Positions 16,717 to 26,766 are shown, counted from the stretch's first letter. The stretch is DNA of 64,000 nucleotides from Micromonospora saelicesensis (GCF_900091575.1 NZ_FMCR01000002.1:589760-653759), one strand, 5' to 3'. Notes: generated by a model not told the origin, from the sequence alone. Program-made: numbers and translations.

Positions 16717-18330
16717 ATGGCGCGACGATCGGCCGGGCTCCTGCCCCGCCGCCCCCGCATCAGACTGACCTCCGCGCTCGCCGCGGCCCTGCTCGCCGTA
16801 CCGACCGGACTGGTCGTCGCCGCGTCGCCCGCGGTGGCGGCCGCGACGGGCGCCATCACCGGGTACGGCGGCAAGTGCGTCGACGTGGCCGCAGCGAACC
16901 CGGCCAACAACACACCGGTGCAGCTCTTCACCTGCAACGGCTCCACCGCGCAGCAGTGGACGGTGGCCGACGACGGCACGATCCGGGCGCTGGGCAAGTG
17001 CCTGGACATCGCCGCCGCCAGCACCGCCAACGGCGCCCGGGTGCAGATCTACGACTGCAACGGCACCGGAGCCCAGCAGTGGTCGCCCAGCGCCGGGCAA
17101 CTGGTCAACCCGACCTCGGGCAAGTGCCTCGACGCGACCGGCCCCAGCTCGGCCGACGGCACCCCGCTGCAGATCTGGAGCTGCACCGGCACCGCCAACC
17201 AGACCTGGGCGCTGCCCACCGGCGGCGGCACCACACCACCGCCCTCGGGTGGTTTCACCCACCCCGGCGTGCTGGTCAGCCGAGGCCAGCTCGACTTCGT
17301 CCGCGGCCGGGTGCAGGCCGGCGCGCAGCCGTGGGCGGCGGCCAACAACCAGATGATGAGCAGCCGGTACGCCTCCCTGTCGCGTACCCCGGCTCCCCGT
17401 TCGGTGGTCGAGTGTGGTTCCTACTCCAACCCGAACAACGGCTGCACCGACGAGCGGGAGGACGCGATCGCGGCATACACCGACGCGCTCGCCTGGTACT
17501 TCACCGGGGATGCCCGGTACGCGCAGAAGTCGATCCAGATCATGGACGCGTGGTCGGCCACCATCACCGCGCACACCGGCAGCAACGCCCCACTGCAGAC
17601 TGGTTGGGCCGCCTCGGTCTGGCCCCGGGCGGCCGAGATCATCAAGTACACGTACTCGAGTTGGCCCAACGCCAACCGCTTCGCCACCATGCTGCGCAAC
17701 GTCTACCTGCCGATGGTGCGCAACGGCTCGAACAGCAACGGCAACTGGGAACTGACCATGATGGAGGCCACCGTCGGCATCGCGGTGTTCCTGGACGACC
17801 GGGCCGTGTACGACGCGGCGACCACCCGCTTCCTCAACCGCGCCCGGGCCTTCGTCTACCTGCCCAGCGATGGCGCGTTGCCGTACACGATGCCCGGCAG
17901 CGGCCTGGACACCAGCGCGGAGATCATCGGCTACTGGCAGGGCCAGTCCACCTTCGTCGCCGGCCTCGCCCAGGAGACCTGCCGCGACTTCGTCCACACC
18001 GGGTACGGGATCTCCGCCATCTCGCACGTCGCGGAGACCTCCCGGATCCAGGGACGGGACCTGTACCCACAGGTCGGTGAGCGGCTGCGTCAGGCGCTGG
18101 GCTTCCACTCGCGCTACCAGCTCGGCGAGGCGCCGCCCTCCTGGCTCTGCGGTGGCAGCCTCACCCGGGGCCTCGGGCCGATCACCGAGGTCGGCTTCAA
18201 CGCGATGAGCACCCGGTTGGGCAACGTCATGACGAACACCCAGACCCTCACGCTGCAACAACGTCCGGCCGGAACCAACAACCTCTTCGTCGCCTGGGAG
18301 ACGCTGACCCACGCCAACAACCCCAACTGA
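16717..18330 (+). CDS. secreted alginate lyase-type enzyme with CBM13 (ricin B) domain
   Basis: This 537-residue protein has an Arg-rich N-terminus and a hydrophobic signal segment ending near residue 43 (SPAVAAA). It then carries three ricin-B-type repeats with QQW-like motifs (about 45-165), a Gly/Pro/Thr linker, and an alginate_lyase-family helical domain (about 180-537). The catalytic-domain hallmark NGNWE and a nearby His/Tyr-rich region (GYWQGQST) are present. It should act outside the cell on an acidic polysaccharide, tethered by its lectin domain. Alginate itself is not proven, because this family also contains other uronate lyases. A strong bidirectional terminator follows. Confidence 0.8.
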   Translation: MARRSAGLLPRRPRIRLTSALAAALLAVPTGLVVAASPAVAAATGAITGYGGKCVDVAAANPANNTPVQLFTCNGSTAQQWTVADDGTIRALGKCLDIAAASTANGARVQIYDCNGTGAQQWSPSAGQLVNPTSGKCLDATGPSSADGTPLQIWSCTGTANQTWALPTGGGTTPPPSGGFTHPGVLVSRGQLDFVRGRVQAGAQPWAAANNQMMSSRYASLSRTPAPRSVVECGSYSNPNNGCTDEREDAIAAYTDALAWYFTGDARYAQKSIQIMDAWSATITAHTGSNAPLQTGWAASVWPRAAEIIKYTYSSWPNANRFATMLRNVYLPMVRNGSNSNGNWELTMMEATVGIAVFLDDRAVYDAATTRFLNRARAFVYLPSDGALPYTMPGSGLDTSAEIIGYWQGQSTFVAGLAQETCRDFVHTGYGISAISHVAETSRIQGRDLYPQVGERLRQALGFHSRYQLGEAPPSWLCGGSLTRGLGPITEVGFNAMSTRLGNVMTNTQTLTLQQRPAGTNNLFVAWETLTHANNPN

Positions 18331-18339
18331 CCAGGCCGC

Positions 18340-18375
18340 CGTGGGGTGGCGCCGAAGGCACGGCGCCACCCCACG
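18340..18375. terminator. bidirectional terminator between convergent genes
   Basis: A perfect 14-bp stem, CGTGGGGTGGCGCC (18340-18353) with its complement at 18362-18375, encloses an 8-base loop. It lies between the stop of the lyase gene and the stop of the convergent ABC permease gene, so it can serve both. Confidence 0.8.
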
Positions 18376-18382
18376 ACTGTGC

Positions 18383-20914
18383 TCAGTTGTCGGCCCCCAG
18401 TGCCTCCACCGGGCTGACCCGCGACGCCCGACGGGCCGGCAGCACCCCGGCCAACGCGGTCAGCCCGACCAGCACCACGAAGAGCCCGGCCAGCGGCAGC
18501 AGCGGCGCGGTCAGCGGTGCCTCGATCCCGAGGGTCTGGACCGCCAACCAGGCGTACGGAATGCCGAGCACCAGGCCGATGGTCGCGCCGATCACCCCGT
18601 ACAGGCCGGACTCGATGGTCAGCATGGTGCGCAGGCCGGTCCGGGACAGCCCGATCGCCCGGAGCAACCCGGACTCGCGTACCCGTTCGACCACCGACAG
18701 CGCGGTCGTGGAGCCCACGCCGACAACCGCGATCAGCACGGTCAGGCTGACCAGACCGACAGCGATCCAGACCAGGGTGCGCACCAACGCGTCGTTGCGG
18801 TCCCGTTCGTCGGCGAGCACCGCGAGGCCCACCCCGGCGCTGCCCCCGATCGCCTGCCGCAGGGCCCGCACGCCGGCGGTGCGACCGTCCTCGCCGGCGC
18901 CTGCCGCGTCGGCCAGCAGACCGGTGTACGCGGCCGGCACACCGAGCCGGTCCAGGTCGGCCGGATCGGCGAGGATGCCCGCGTGCAGCGGCCCGTCACC
19001 GGGCAGGACCCCGGCCACCCGCACCTCGACAGTGCGGGTGGCGACGGCGAGCGTGACAGTGTCGCCGGCCCGCAGACCCGCGTCCCGCGCGACCCAGCTG
19101 TTGAGCACGATCCGGCCGGGGCCACGATCGGTCAGGGTGCCCTGGGCCACGTCCAGGTCGCCGGTGCTCGGCAACGCCGCCAGGTCCAGGTCGCTGGTCG
19201 GATAACCGGCCTCGACGTCGCCGAGCTTGTCCGCGCCGCGCAGCAGCGTGGCGTCGTCGACCATCCGGTACGGCACTACCCTGGCCAGCGCACCGTGTGC
19301 CGCCTCGGCCCGGCTCACGACGGCTGGCGGGAGCGTCCCACCGTTGCTGGTGACCTCGAAGTCGGACGGGGCCGAGAGCGCCATCTCGCGGTCGGTGAGG
19401 ATCCTAAGCGACGCACCGCCGATGACCACCCCGGAGATCAGGGTCACGCCCAGCGCAACCACGACGGAGACCGCGGCGGCGCGGCGCGGCGTCCCGCCGA
19501 TTCCGCCGACCGACATCCGCCCGAGCGGCCCGAGCTGGCGCAGCGGCCAACCCACCACGGCCAGCACCGGACGCACCAGCAGCGGCCCGAGGGCCACCAA
19601 CGCGAAGAACGCCAACGCGCCGGACCCGACCAGCAGGAGCATTGGCATCGACGGGTCGTAGTCCGACTGGTCCGGCTTCGGCAACTGGCTGATCGTCCCG
19701 ACCGCCGCCAGGACCGCGCCGACGGCCAGGAGCAGGCCGAAGACCAGACGTGACACCCCGATGCCGCGGCGGCCGGCGGTGACGCTCGCCGCCCGCAGCG
19801 CCTCCAGCGGGGAGACCCGGGCGGCGGACAGCGCCGGTGCCAGCACGGCCAGCACGGTGATCACGACGGCACCGATCACCACAGTGACCGCCGCCGCCAG
19901 CGGCAGGCCCGGCGAGGAGACCGCGTGGCCGGTGGCGCGCAGGATCGCCGGCAGCGCGTACCCGAGGGTGAGGGCGCTGGCAACCCCGACGACGCCGGCG
20001 ACCAGCCCGGTCAGGGCTCCCTCGGCGGTCAGGGCCCCCACCAGGGTGGCCCGACTCGCGCCGACAGCCCGCAGCAGCGCGAGCTGCCGCATCCGCTGGG
20101 CGAAGACGATGCGGAAGGTCGAGGTGACCACCAGCGCCGCCGCGACGACCGCGATGGAGACGAACATGCCGACCAGGATGAAGAGTCTCCCGACCTGTTC
20201 GGCCGCCGCCTGGGCCTCGGCCTCGCGCACCTCGGCGCCGGAGCGGATCGGCTGGCCGGCGACCGCCGCGGTGACCCGTTGGCGGACCGCGTCGGTCGAG
20301 GCCCCGGGGGCCACCCGCACGTCGACGCGCTCGACAGTCGTCAGGCGCGCCCAGGCGATCACGGCGCTGTCCGGGGCGTACGCGTCGTAGCCGGCGTCGG
20401 CGCTGCTCTCCACCAGGCCGGTCACGGTGAGCGGGGCGGGCGTGGTGAGTTCACCGCCGGTGCCGCTGGTGGTGGTGCCCACCGAGAGCCCGAGCCGTTC
20501 GGCGGTACGCGGCGTGATCGCGATTTCGCCCGGCTGGTCCGGGTAGCTGCCCTCGATCACCCGGACCGTGGTCAGCGGGCCGGTACCCGGATCGGACTGG
20601 AGGTTGAGGTACCCCTCGCCGATGGAGACCCCGGTCGAGACCCGGGCCACCGCCTCGGCCACCCCGGGCACGGCCCGGACCTGCCGCACGTCGGTCACTG
20701 TGGGTGGCGGCACGTCAACGCTGCCGATCACCAGGGCGGTGACGGCCGGGGTGCCGCTGAGGTTGTCCCGCACGGTCCGTTCGGTGATCTGTTGCACCAG
20801 CACGGTGCCGAACACGACGAACGACGCGACCAGGATCGCCAGGCCGGTCAGGATCAGCCGGCCGGGCCGCCGGGCCGCGGCGGTCGTCTGGGTACGCAGC
20901 ACTGTCGCCCTCAT
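18383..20914 (-). CDS. FtsX-like ABC transporter permease (MacB/LolE type)
   Basis: This 843-residue membrane protein has a first membrane helix near residue 20, a large extracytoplasmic MacB-core-like domain, three or four central helices (FtsX domain 1 and the following segment), a second extracytoplasmic domain, and a C-terminal FtsX domain ending in LLPLAGLFVVLVGLTALAGVLPARRASRVSPVEALG. The closing ASRVSPVEAL motif is typical. Actinobacterial exporters of this two-FtsX kind often expel antimicrobial peptides or lipids. The ATG at 20914 overlaps the ATPase stop (ATGA). The pair faces away from a histidine kinase and response regulator, which probably control it. Confidence 0.88.
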   Translation of the reverse strand: MRATVLRTQTTAAARRPGRLILTGLAILVASFVVFGTVLVQQITERTVRDNLSGTPAVTALVIGSVDVPPPTVTDVRQVRAVPGVAEAVARVSTGVSIGEGYLNLQSDPGTGPLTTVRVIEGSYPDQPGEIAITPRTAERLGLSVGTTTSGTGGELTTPAPLTVTGLVESSADAGYDAYAPDSAVIAWARLTTVERVDVRVAPGASTDAVRQRVTAAVAGQPIRSGAEVREAEAQAAAEQVGRLFILVGMFVSIAVVAAALVVTSTFRIVFAQRMRQLALLRAVGASRATLVGALTAEGALTGLVAGVVGVASALTLGYALPAILRATGHAVSSPGLPLAAAVTVVIGAVVITVLAVLAPALSAARVSPLEALRAASVTAGRRGIGVSRLVFGLLLAVGAVLAAVGTISQLPKPDQSDYDPSMPMLLLVGSGALAFFALVALGPLLVRPVLAVVGWPLRQLGPLGRMSVGGIGGTPRRAAAVSVVVALGVTLISGVVIGGASLRILTDREMALSAPSDFEVTSNGGTLPPAVVSRAEAAHGALARVVPYRMVDDATLLRGADKLGDVEAGYPTSDLDLAALPSTGDLDVAQGTLTDRGPGRIVLNSWVARDAGLRAGDTVTLAVATRTVEVRVAGVLPGDGPLHAGILADPADLDRLGVPAAYTGLLADAAGAGEDGRTAGVRALRQAIGGSAGVGLAVLADERDRNDALVRTLVWIAVGLVSLTVLIAVVGVGSTTALSVVERVRESGLLRAIGLSRTGLRTMLTIESGLYGVIGATIGLVLGIPYAWLAVQTLGIEAPLTAPLLPLAGLFVVLVGLTALAGVLPARRASRVSPVEALGADN

Positions 20915-21669
20915 CGGCGGGCCGCCAGGTCGCGCAGGGCGTCGGTGACCGACACCTGGTTCGGCTTGTCGATCTCGCCGGCCAGCCGCCCGTCGGCGAG
21001 CAGCACCACCCGGTCGGCGTACGCGGCGGCGATCGGGTCGTGGGTGACCATGACGACGGTCTGGCCGAGATCGCGTACCGAGTCGCGCAGGATGGTGAGC
21101 ACCTCCGCGCCCGAGCGGGAGTCGAGGTTGCCGGTCGGCTCGTCGGCGAAGACCACCTCGGGCCGTGCCACCAGCGCCCGGGCCAGCGCCACCCGCTGCT
21201 GCTGGCCGCCGGACAGCTCGCTGGGCCGGTGGTTCAGGCGGTCGCCGAGGCCCAGCACCCGCACCAGGTGCGCGAGGAGTTCGGCGTCGGGCTGCCGACC
21301 GGCGAGGTCCAGCGGCAGCGTGATGTTCTGCGTGGCGGTGAGCTGCGGCAGCAGGTTGAAGGACTGGAAGACGAACCCGATCCGCTCCCGGCGTACCCGG
21401 GTCAGCGTCCGGTCCGACTGGCCGGTCAGCTCCGTGCCGCCGAGCAGGACGCGACCGGAGGTGGCCGTGTCGAGGCCGGCGAGGCAGTGCATCAGGGTCG
21501 ACTTGCCGGACCCGGACGAGCCCATGATCGCGGTGAACTCGGCCCGGCCGAAGCCGACCGAGACCCCGTCCAGGGCACGGACGGCGGTGTCGCCGCTGCC
21601 GTACACCTTCACCAGGTCGACCGCGGCGACCGCGGCGTGGCTGGTCTCCGGCGGGGCGTGGGTTGTCAT
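20911..21669 (-). CDS. ABC transporter ATP-binding protein (MacB/LolD type)
   Basis: This 252-residue ATPase has all motifs: Walker A GSSGSGKST (50-58), Q-loop FVFQSFNLLPQLTA, signature LSGGQQQRVALARAL and Walker B VVFADEPTGNLD, the last being typical of the LolD/MacB/FtsE group. It energises the FtsX-type permease encoded directly downstream. The ATG at 21669 is supported by GGAGGAAC just upstream; the frame is open further upstream but without family similarity. Confidence 0.92.
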   Translation of the reverse strand: MTTHAPPETSHAAVAAVDLVKVYGSGDTAVRALDGVSVGFGRAEFTAIMGSSGSGKSTLMHCLAGLDTATSGRVLLGGTELTGQSDRTLTRVRRERIGFVFQSFNLLPQLTATQNITLPLDLAGRQPDAELLAHLVRVLGLGDRLNHRPSELSGGQQQRVALARALVARPEVVFADEPTGNLDSRSGAEVLTILRDSVRDLGQTVVMVTHDPIAAAYADRVVLLADGRLAGEIDKPNQVSVTDALRDLAARR

Positions 21670-21815
21670 CGTTCCTCCAGTGGCTGCGTGGTGACCGGCA
21701 AAGCGTCGCCGCCACCGGTGGGTGCGCGCATCGGCCCGGGGCCGGGTATCGCCGGTGCCGGGTCTGCCTTTTGGCCGATCCGCCACCTCCACCCGGCTAG
21801 CTACGCTGGGTCACC

Positions 21816-23018
21816 ATGAGCGCGCCGGATCTTCGACGTCTGTGGGTACGCCTGGCCCAAGCGGCCGGGCTGGTGGCCTTCGGCCTGCTCGCCCTCTTCG
21901 ACTTTGCGGCCAGCACGGCGGATGACTCCGGTATCGGTACTCTTCTGCTCCTGCTGGTGCCGATGGGGTTGGCGGTGGCGACGGTGCCGCTGTGGCTGCC
22001 GGTGCACCGGCTGGGTTCCCGCCGGCTGCCGCTGGCCGCGCTGGCACTCGCCACCGCCTCACTGGCCGTGACCGCAGGGGTGGTGCTCCTCTCCGGAGGC
22101 GGCGGCATCCTGCTCGCCCGCACCTGGGGGCTCGCCGAGTCGGCCGGGCTGATCGGCGTGGTCTTCGTGGTGAGCCGCTGGGGCGCGCCGCGGCTCGCCC
22201 CGTGGGCGGCGGTGGCCGCCGGGCTCGCCGTCGCCGCGATGCCGCTGCGCGTCGGCACCGAGAACCTGCTGGTGATCTTCGGCCTGCTCCAGGTGCTCGC
22301 TGCGGCCGGCGCCGCCGGGGTGGGGCTCTACCTGCGCATCATGGCCGCCGGCCGGGAGCGGGCCATCGCGCTGGTCCGGGCCGAGCAGCGCGCCGAGTTC
22401 GCCCGGGACCTGCACGACTTCATCGCCCACCACGTCACCGGCATCGTGGTGCAGGCGCAGGGCGCTCGGTTCGTCGCCGAGCAGGACCCGCAACGGGTGA
22501 TCGTCGCCTTGGAGCAGATCGAGCGGGCCGGCGCGGAGACGATGGCCTCGATGCGGCGGATGGTCGGCATCCTGCGCAACCCGGACGCCCCGCCGGACGC
22601 GCCGCTGGCGCCACTGGCCGGGGTGACCGAACTGGAGCCGCTGCTGACCGGGTACAACGGCGCGGCGAACGCGCCGGCACGACTGCACGTCGACGGCGAC
22701 CTGAACGGACTGCCGGTGGAGGTGTCCACGTCGGCGTACCGGGTGGTGATGGAGGGGCTGACCAACACCCGCCAGCACGCGCCGGACGCGCGGTCAGTGG
22801 ACGTGGCGGTGCGGCGTACCCCGGACTGGTTGCTGGTCCGGGTCGCCGACGACGGCGCGTCGCCGCGCACCGCGCCGGCGCGGGGGCACGGCTTCGGTCT
22901 GATCGGCCTCACCGAGCGGGTCCGCGCCCTGGGCGGCACGATCACCGCAGGGCCCGGCGTCGCCGGTGGCTGGGTGCTCGACGCGGCGTTCCCGCTCCAC
23001 GTGGCGGTGACGCCGTGA
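21816..23018 (+). CDS. sensor histidine kinase, HisKA_3 (NarX-like) type
   Basis: This 400-residue kinase has five or six N-terminal membrane helices (about residues 12-175) with little extracellular sequence. A dimerisation helix with the phospho-acceptor His200 in ARDLHDFIAHHV follows, then an HATPase_c domain with the N box VMEGLTNTRQHA and G boxes (RVADDG, GHGFGLIGLTERV). The short-loop, multi-helix sensor resembles kinases that detect membrane stress or an associated ABC exporter. The start lies nine bases after a -10-like TACGCT (21802-21807) and lacks a ribosome site, so the message may be leaderless. It overlaps the response-regulator gene by GTGA. Confidence 0.9.
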   Translation: MSAPDLRRLWVRLAQAAGLVAFGLLALFDFAASTADDSGIGTLLLLLVPMGLAVATVPLWLPVHRLGSRRLPLAALALATASLAVTAGVVLLSGGGGILLARTWGLAESAGLIGVVFVVSRWGAPRLAPWAAVAAGLAVAAMPLRVGTENLLVIFGLLQVLAAAGAAGVGLYLRIMAAGRERAIALVRAEQRAEFARDLHDFIAHHVTGIVVQAQGARFVAEQDPQRVIVALEQIERAGAETMASMRRMVGILRNPDAPPDAPLAPLAGVTELEPLLTGYNGAANAPARLHVDGDLNGLPVEVSTSAYRVVMEGLTNTRQHAPDARSVDVAVRRTPDWLLVRVADDGASPRTAPARGHGFGLIGLTERVRALGGTITAGPGVAGGWVLDAAFPLHVAVTP

Positions 23019-23653
23019 TCCGCGTGCTGATCGCCGATGACCAGGCCATGGTCCGGACCGGCTTCGGCATGATCATTGGCGCCCAGTCGGACATGGAGGT
23101 GGTCGGCGAGGCCGCCGACGGCGTCCAGGCCGTCGAACTGGCCCGACGACTGCGCCCGGACGTGGTGCTGCTGGACATCCGGATGCCCCGCCTCGACGGC
23201 CTTGAGGCACTGCGGCTGCTCGCGGGGCCGGGCGTCGCCGACCCGATCCGAGTGGTCGTCGTGACGACCTTCGACCTCGACGAGTACGTGCACACCGCGC
23301 TCTCCAACGGCGCGTGCGGCTTCCTGCTCAAGGACTCCGGCCCGGCCCTGCTGGTGGAGGCGGTCCGCGCGGCCGTGTCCGGCGACGCGCTGATCAGCCC
23401 CTCGATCACGGTACGGCTGTTGGAGCACCTCAGCTCGCCGGCTCCGGCGCGCGACGACGGTGGCCTGTCGCCACGGGAACTCGACGTCGTGAAGCTCGTC
23501 GCCCGGGGCCTGACCAACGCCGAGATCGCCACCCAGCTCTTCATCGCCGTGGGCACTGTCAAGACCCACCTGGCGAGCGTGCAGATGAAACTGAAGGCCC
23601 GCAACCGGGTCGAGATCGCCGCCTGGGCGTGGGAACGCCGCCTCGTGGGCTGA
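23015..23653 (+). CDS. NarL/FixJ-family response regulator
   Basis: This 212-residue regulator has a receiver domain with acidic residues Asp8-Asp9 and phospho-acceptor Asp54 (VLLDIRMP). Thr and Lys switch residues lie in VVVTTF and LLKDSG, and the C-terminal LuxR-type helix-turn-helix is LSPRELDVVKLVARGLTNAEIA. The GTG start overlaps the kinase stop, so they form a matched pair. Their divergence from the MacB-like exporter, 146 bases away, suggests that they induce it. Confidence 0.92.
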   Translation: MIRVLIADDQAMVRTGFGMIIGAQSDMEVVGEAADGVQAVELARRLRPDVVLLDIRMPRLDGLEALRLLAGPGVADPIRVVVVTTFDLDEYVHTALSNGACGFLLKDSGPALLVEAVRAAVSGDALISPSITVRLLEHLSSPAPARDDGGLSPRELDVVKLVARGLTNAEIATQLFIAVGTVKTHLASVQMKLKARNRVEIAAWAWERRLVG

Positions 23654-23741
23654 CGGGACACCGGTCCGACCGGCACTGCCCTAACATCAATGGAAGTCGA
23701 TAACTGGTCCGCTGCGGTCACTCGGAAGCGAGGTCATCATC

Positions 23742-24761
23742 GTGCCTGATCATCCGTTCCGCAGAATCCGGTCCACGGTCTCCGCCCTGGCCGCGTGCGC
23801 GCTGGCGGTGACAGTGGTCGCGGCGGGCGCGACCCCGGCGTACGCCGCAGCGGACACCGAACGGCCCACCGCGCCCGGCCCGATCACTGTCGTCGCCATC
23901 GACACCACCTCGGTCGAGCTGACCTGGGCGGCCTCGACCGACGACGTGGGCGTGGTCCGCTACCCGGTTGGCGCGCAATACGAGGATTCCGGCGCCCAGT
24001 ATTCGACAGACACCAACAGCATCCGGATCACCAACCTGCGGCCGTCGCGCACGTACACCTTCTCGGTGTGGGCGCTGGACGCGGCCGGCAACAGCTCGGT
24101 GTCCAACCCGACCCTGCGGCTGACGATGCCACCGGGCGACGACCAACCGCCGAGCGCGCCGGGCCAACCGGTGGCGTACGACGTCACCGCCGCTGTGGTC
24201 CGGCTGCGCTGGGCGCACTCGGTGGAGAACGTCGCCCTCGACCGGTACGAGGTGTTCCGGGTCGACGCCGGCGGCACTCTCACCCGGGTCCGCGAGGTGT
24301 ACCAGTACCCGCCCGTGAACAGTGCACAGATCAGCGGGTTGGCACCGAACACCACGTACACCTTCGTGGTGCAGGCCCGCGACGAGGTCGGACACCTGTC
24401 CCCGCTGTCCGCACCGGTCACCGTGACCACCCTGCCGCCGCCGCCAACCTGTTCGGTTCGGTCGACCGTGGGGCAGTGGCCCGACGGTTTCGTGGCACGC
24501 CTCCAGGTCACGAACACCGGCTCGACGGCGATCGACGGGTGGACGATGAGGTGGCGGTTCTACGCCGGCCAACAACTGCGCAGCCTGTGGGGTGCGGAGG
24601 TCGTCGACCGCGACAGCAGCTACCTGCGCGTGCGCAACGTGCGCTACAACGCGGTGATCCCGCCCGGCGGCACGGTGTCGCTGGGTCTCGTCGCCACCGG
24701 CACGCAACTGCCGGAGGAGATCACGCTGAACGGCGGCCTCTGCACTGTGGCAGACGAATAA
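23742..24761 (+). CDS. secreted FN3-FN3-CBM2 protein without catalytic domain
   Basis: This 339-residue protein has a signal peptide ending near residue 35 (TPAYAAAD), two fibronectin type III domains (about 42-130 and 140-230), a PPPP hinge, and a C-terminal CBM2 cellulose/xylan-binding domain bounded by cysteines ([13 protein letters not shown] to GGLC). Usually such modules flank a glycosidase, but none is present and no frame upstream supplies one. It could be a wall or fibre adhesin, or a helper that loosens polysaccharide. The GTG start has GAGG nine bases upstream. It stands alone, upstream of the transhydrogenase gene. Confidence 0.78.
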   Translation: MPDHPFRRIRSTVSALAACALAVTVVAAGATPAYAAADTERPTAPGPITVVAIDTTSVELTWAASTDDVGVVRYPVGAQYEDSGAQYSTDTNSIRITNLRPSRTYTFSVWALDAAGNSSVSNPTLRLTMPPGDDQPPSAPGQPVAYDVTAAVVRLRWAHSVENVALDRYEVFRVDAGGTLTRVREVYQYPPVNSAQISGLAPNTTYTFVVQARDEVGHLSPLSAPVTVTTLPPPPTCSVRSTVGQWPDGFVARLQVTNTGSTAIDGWTMRWRFYAGQQLRSLWGAEVVDRDSSYLRVRNVRYNAVIPPGGTVSLGLVATGTQLPEEITLNGGLCTVADE

Positions 24762-24814
24762 CGCTCGACTCCGGGGTCTGGCGCCAGCCACGACATCTTG
24801 CGACGCTAACGCGT

Positions 24815-26218
24815 GTGTATGACTACGACCTGTTGGTGCTGGGCTCCGGACCCGGCGGTCAGAAGGCCGCGATCGCCGCCGCCAAGCTCGGCAGGCGGGT
24901 CGGCATCGTGGACCGCCGCGACATGATCGGTGGGGTGTGCATCAACACCGGCACCGTGCCCTCCAAGACGCTGCGCGAGGCCGTGCTCTATCTGACCGGC
25001 CTGAGTCAGCGGGACCTGTACGGCAGCAGCTACCGGGTCAAGGAAGAAATCACGGTCAGCGACCTGGCGGCCCGGACGCAGCATGTGATCACCAGGCAGA
25101 CCGACGTCATCCGCAATCAACTGGCCCGCAACCGGGTCGCGATGATCACCGGCACCGGGCGTTTCGCCGACGCGCACTCGATCTGGGTCGACGGCGGCTC
25201 CGGCCGCGAGTCCAAGGTGACCTTCGACAAGATCGTCATCGCGGCGGGCACCCGCCCGGCCCGCCCGGACAGCGTCGACTTCGACGACCGGACGATCGTG
25301 GACTCCGACGGCGTCATCAACCTTCAGGCCGTACCCCGCAGCATGGTCGTGGTCGGCGCCGGCGTGATCGGCATGGAGTACGCCTCGATGTTCGCCGCGC
25401 TCGGCACCAAGGTGACGGTGGTGGAACGCCGCGAGCGGATGTTGGATTTCTGCGACGACGAGGTCGTCGAGTCACTCAAGTACCACCTGCGCGACCTGTC
25501 CGTGGCGTTCCGCTTCGGCGAGGAGGTCGCCGCCGTGGAGAAGCACCAGACGGCGGCGCTGTGCATCCTCAAGAGCGGCAAGAAGATCGTCGCCGACACG
25601 GTGATGTACTCGGCCGGGCGGCAGGGTCAGACCGACGACCTGGCGTTGGAGGCGGCCGGGCTGGAGGCGGACCGACGCGGCCGGATCACTGTGGACGCCA
25701 ACTACCGCACCCCGGTGGAGAACATCTACGCCGTCGGCGACGTGATCGGATTTCCCGCGCTCGCGTCCACCTCGATGGAGCAGGGCCGGCTGGCCGCGCA
25801 GCACGCCTGCGGCGAGCCGATCCGGGAGATGCACGGCCTACAACCGATCGGCATTTACACGATCCCGGAGATCAGTTTCGTCGGGCAGACCGAGGCGCAG
25901 CTCACCGAAAACTCGACACCGTTCGAGGTGGGCATCGCCCGCTACCGCGAGTTGGCCCGGGGTCAGATCGTGGGCGACTCGTACGGGATGCTGAAGCTGC
26001 TCGTCTCCCCCGACGACGGCCGCCTGCTCGGGGTGCACGTGTTCGGCACCGCCGCCACCGAGATCGTCCACATCGGTCAGGCGGTGATGGGCTGCGGCGG
26101 CACGATCGACTACCTGGTCGACGCGGTGTTCAACTACCCGACGCTGGCCGAGGCGTACAAGGTCGCAGCCCTTGACGCGTCCAACAAGATCCGCAACATC
26201 ACCCGCATCGACGGCTGA
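24815..26218 (+). CDS. sthA: soluble (Si-specific) NAD(P) transhydrogenase
   Basis: This 467-residue flavoprotein has the FAD-binding motif [11 protein letters not shown] at its very N-terminus, a second NAD-binding [10 protein letters not shown], and C-terminal FAD contact [12 protein letters not shown]. The redox-active disulfide of dihydrolipoamide dehydrogenases is missing: the site reads [14 protein letters not shown], with Thr replacing the second Cys, as in SthA. It is therefore expected to pass hydride between NADPH and NAD rather than reduce a disulfide. The GTG at 24815 immediately precedes the FAD motif and has no ribosome site, consistent with a leaderless message. It helps balance the NADPH pool. 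Confidence 0.88.
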   Translation: MYDYDLLVLGSGPGGQKAAIAAAKLGRRVGIVDRRDMIGGVCINTGTVPSKTLREAVLYLTGLSQRDLYGSSYRVKEEITVSDLAARTQHVITRQTDVIRNQLARNRVAMITGTGRFADAHSIWVDGGSGRESKVTFDKIVIAAGTRPARPDSVDFDDRTIVDSDGVINLQAVPRSMVVVGAGVIGMEYASMFAALGTKVTVVERRERMLDFCDDEVVESLKYHLRDLSVAFRFGEEVAAVEKHQTAALCILKSGKKIVADTVMYSAGRQGQTDDLALEAAGLEADRRGRITVDANYRTPVENIYAVGDVIGFPALASTSMEQGRLAAQHACGEPIREMHGLQPIGIYTIPEISFVGQTEAQLTENSTPFEVGIARYRELARGQIVGDSYGMLKLLVSPDDGRLLGVHVFGTAATEIVHIGQAVMGCGGTIDYLVDAVFNYPTLAEAYKVAALDASNKIRNITRIDG

Positions 26219-26223
26219 GCCGT

Positions 26224-26766
26224 TCAGCCAGGCAGCGGGGCGTACTCGGCAACCAGGTACGAGCGGTAGGTGATCACGGCGGGGATCGTCACGTTCAACA
26301 TGCCCGCTGTCGTGGTCAACACCTCCTCGTAGCCGAGCAGCGCACCCGATTCGGTGTCGATGATGACCGTGTACTGGGCGGGCAACCCGTGGGCGCTGGA
26401 CGTGATCGAGAAGGCCTCGCCGGCGCGGCTGGCGCGGTCGGTGACGGTGCCGGTCACGGTGACGCCCGGAAGGTCGGCCAGCAGCCGCAGCGTCGTGGCC
26501 CGCTGCGCCGGATTCAGCAGCCGCACACCGACCAACTCGGCCACGTACTCCAGATGCTGCACCGGCGCCTCGGGCGGCGACCCGCCTGCGATGAACCACT
26601 CGCCCAGCGCGGCGACGTTCGTCGGCACCGCACCCTGCCAGCGCGAGGTGAACTCGCCAGCGGCGTAGTCGGTTGTCTCCCGGTACGAGCCGACCCGGCC
26701 GCCCCGCCGCTGCCACTCCTTCCGGTCGGCATCAGAGCGGAATCGCCGGAATAGCGCTGCCCACCG
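26224..26766 (-). pseudogene. 5'-truncated CU044_5270-type gene remnant
   Basis: About 180 codons are open after an in-frame stop at 26767-26769, with no start codon near the upstream end. The part from LGVRLLNPA-like residues through LLADLPGVTVTGTVTD and DTESGALLGYEEVL matches the C-terminal half of CU044_5270-type actinobacterial proteins, which are normally about twice as long, with an N-terminal anchor and often a sigma factor partner. A GTG at 26628 could begin a 134-residue product, but that would cut into the fold. I read it as a decayed gene lying between two intact neighbours. No sigma-factor partner remains here. Confidence 0.6.

Noticed and set aside
18383..21715. Apparent 1110-codon fusion of ABC ATPase region and permease
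   Set aside because: The first part is the wrong frame of the ATPase gene; the true permease starts at 20914 with an ATGA overlap.
23795..26218. Apparent 807-codon frame covering the FN3-CBM2 gene and the transhydrogenase
   Set aside because: The upstream third is an out-of-frame reading of the CBM2 protein gene; the FAD motif marks the real start at 24815.
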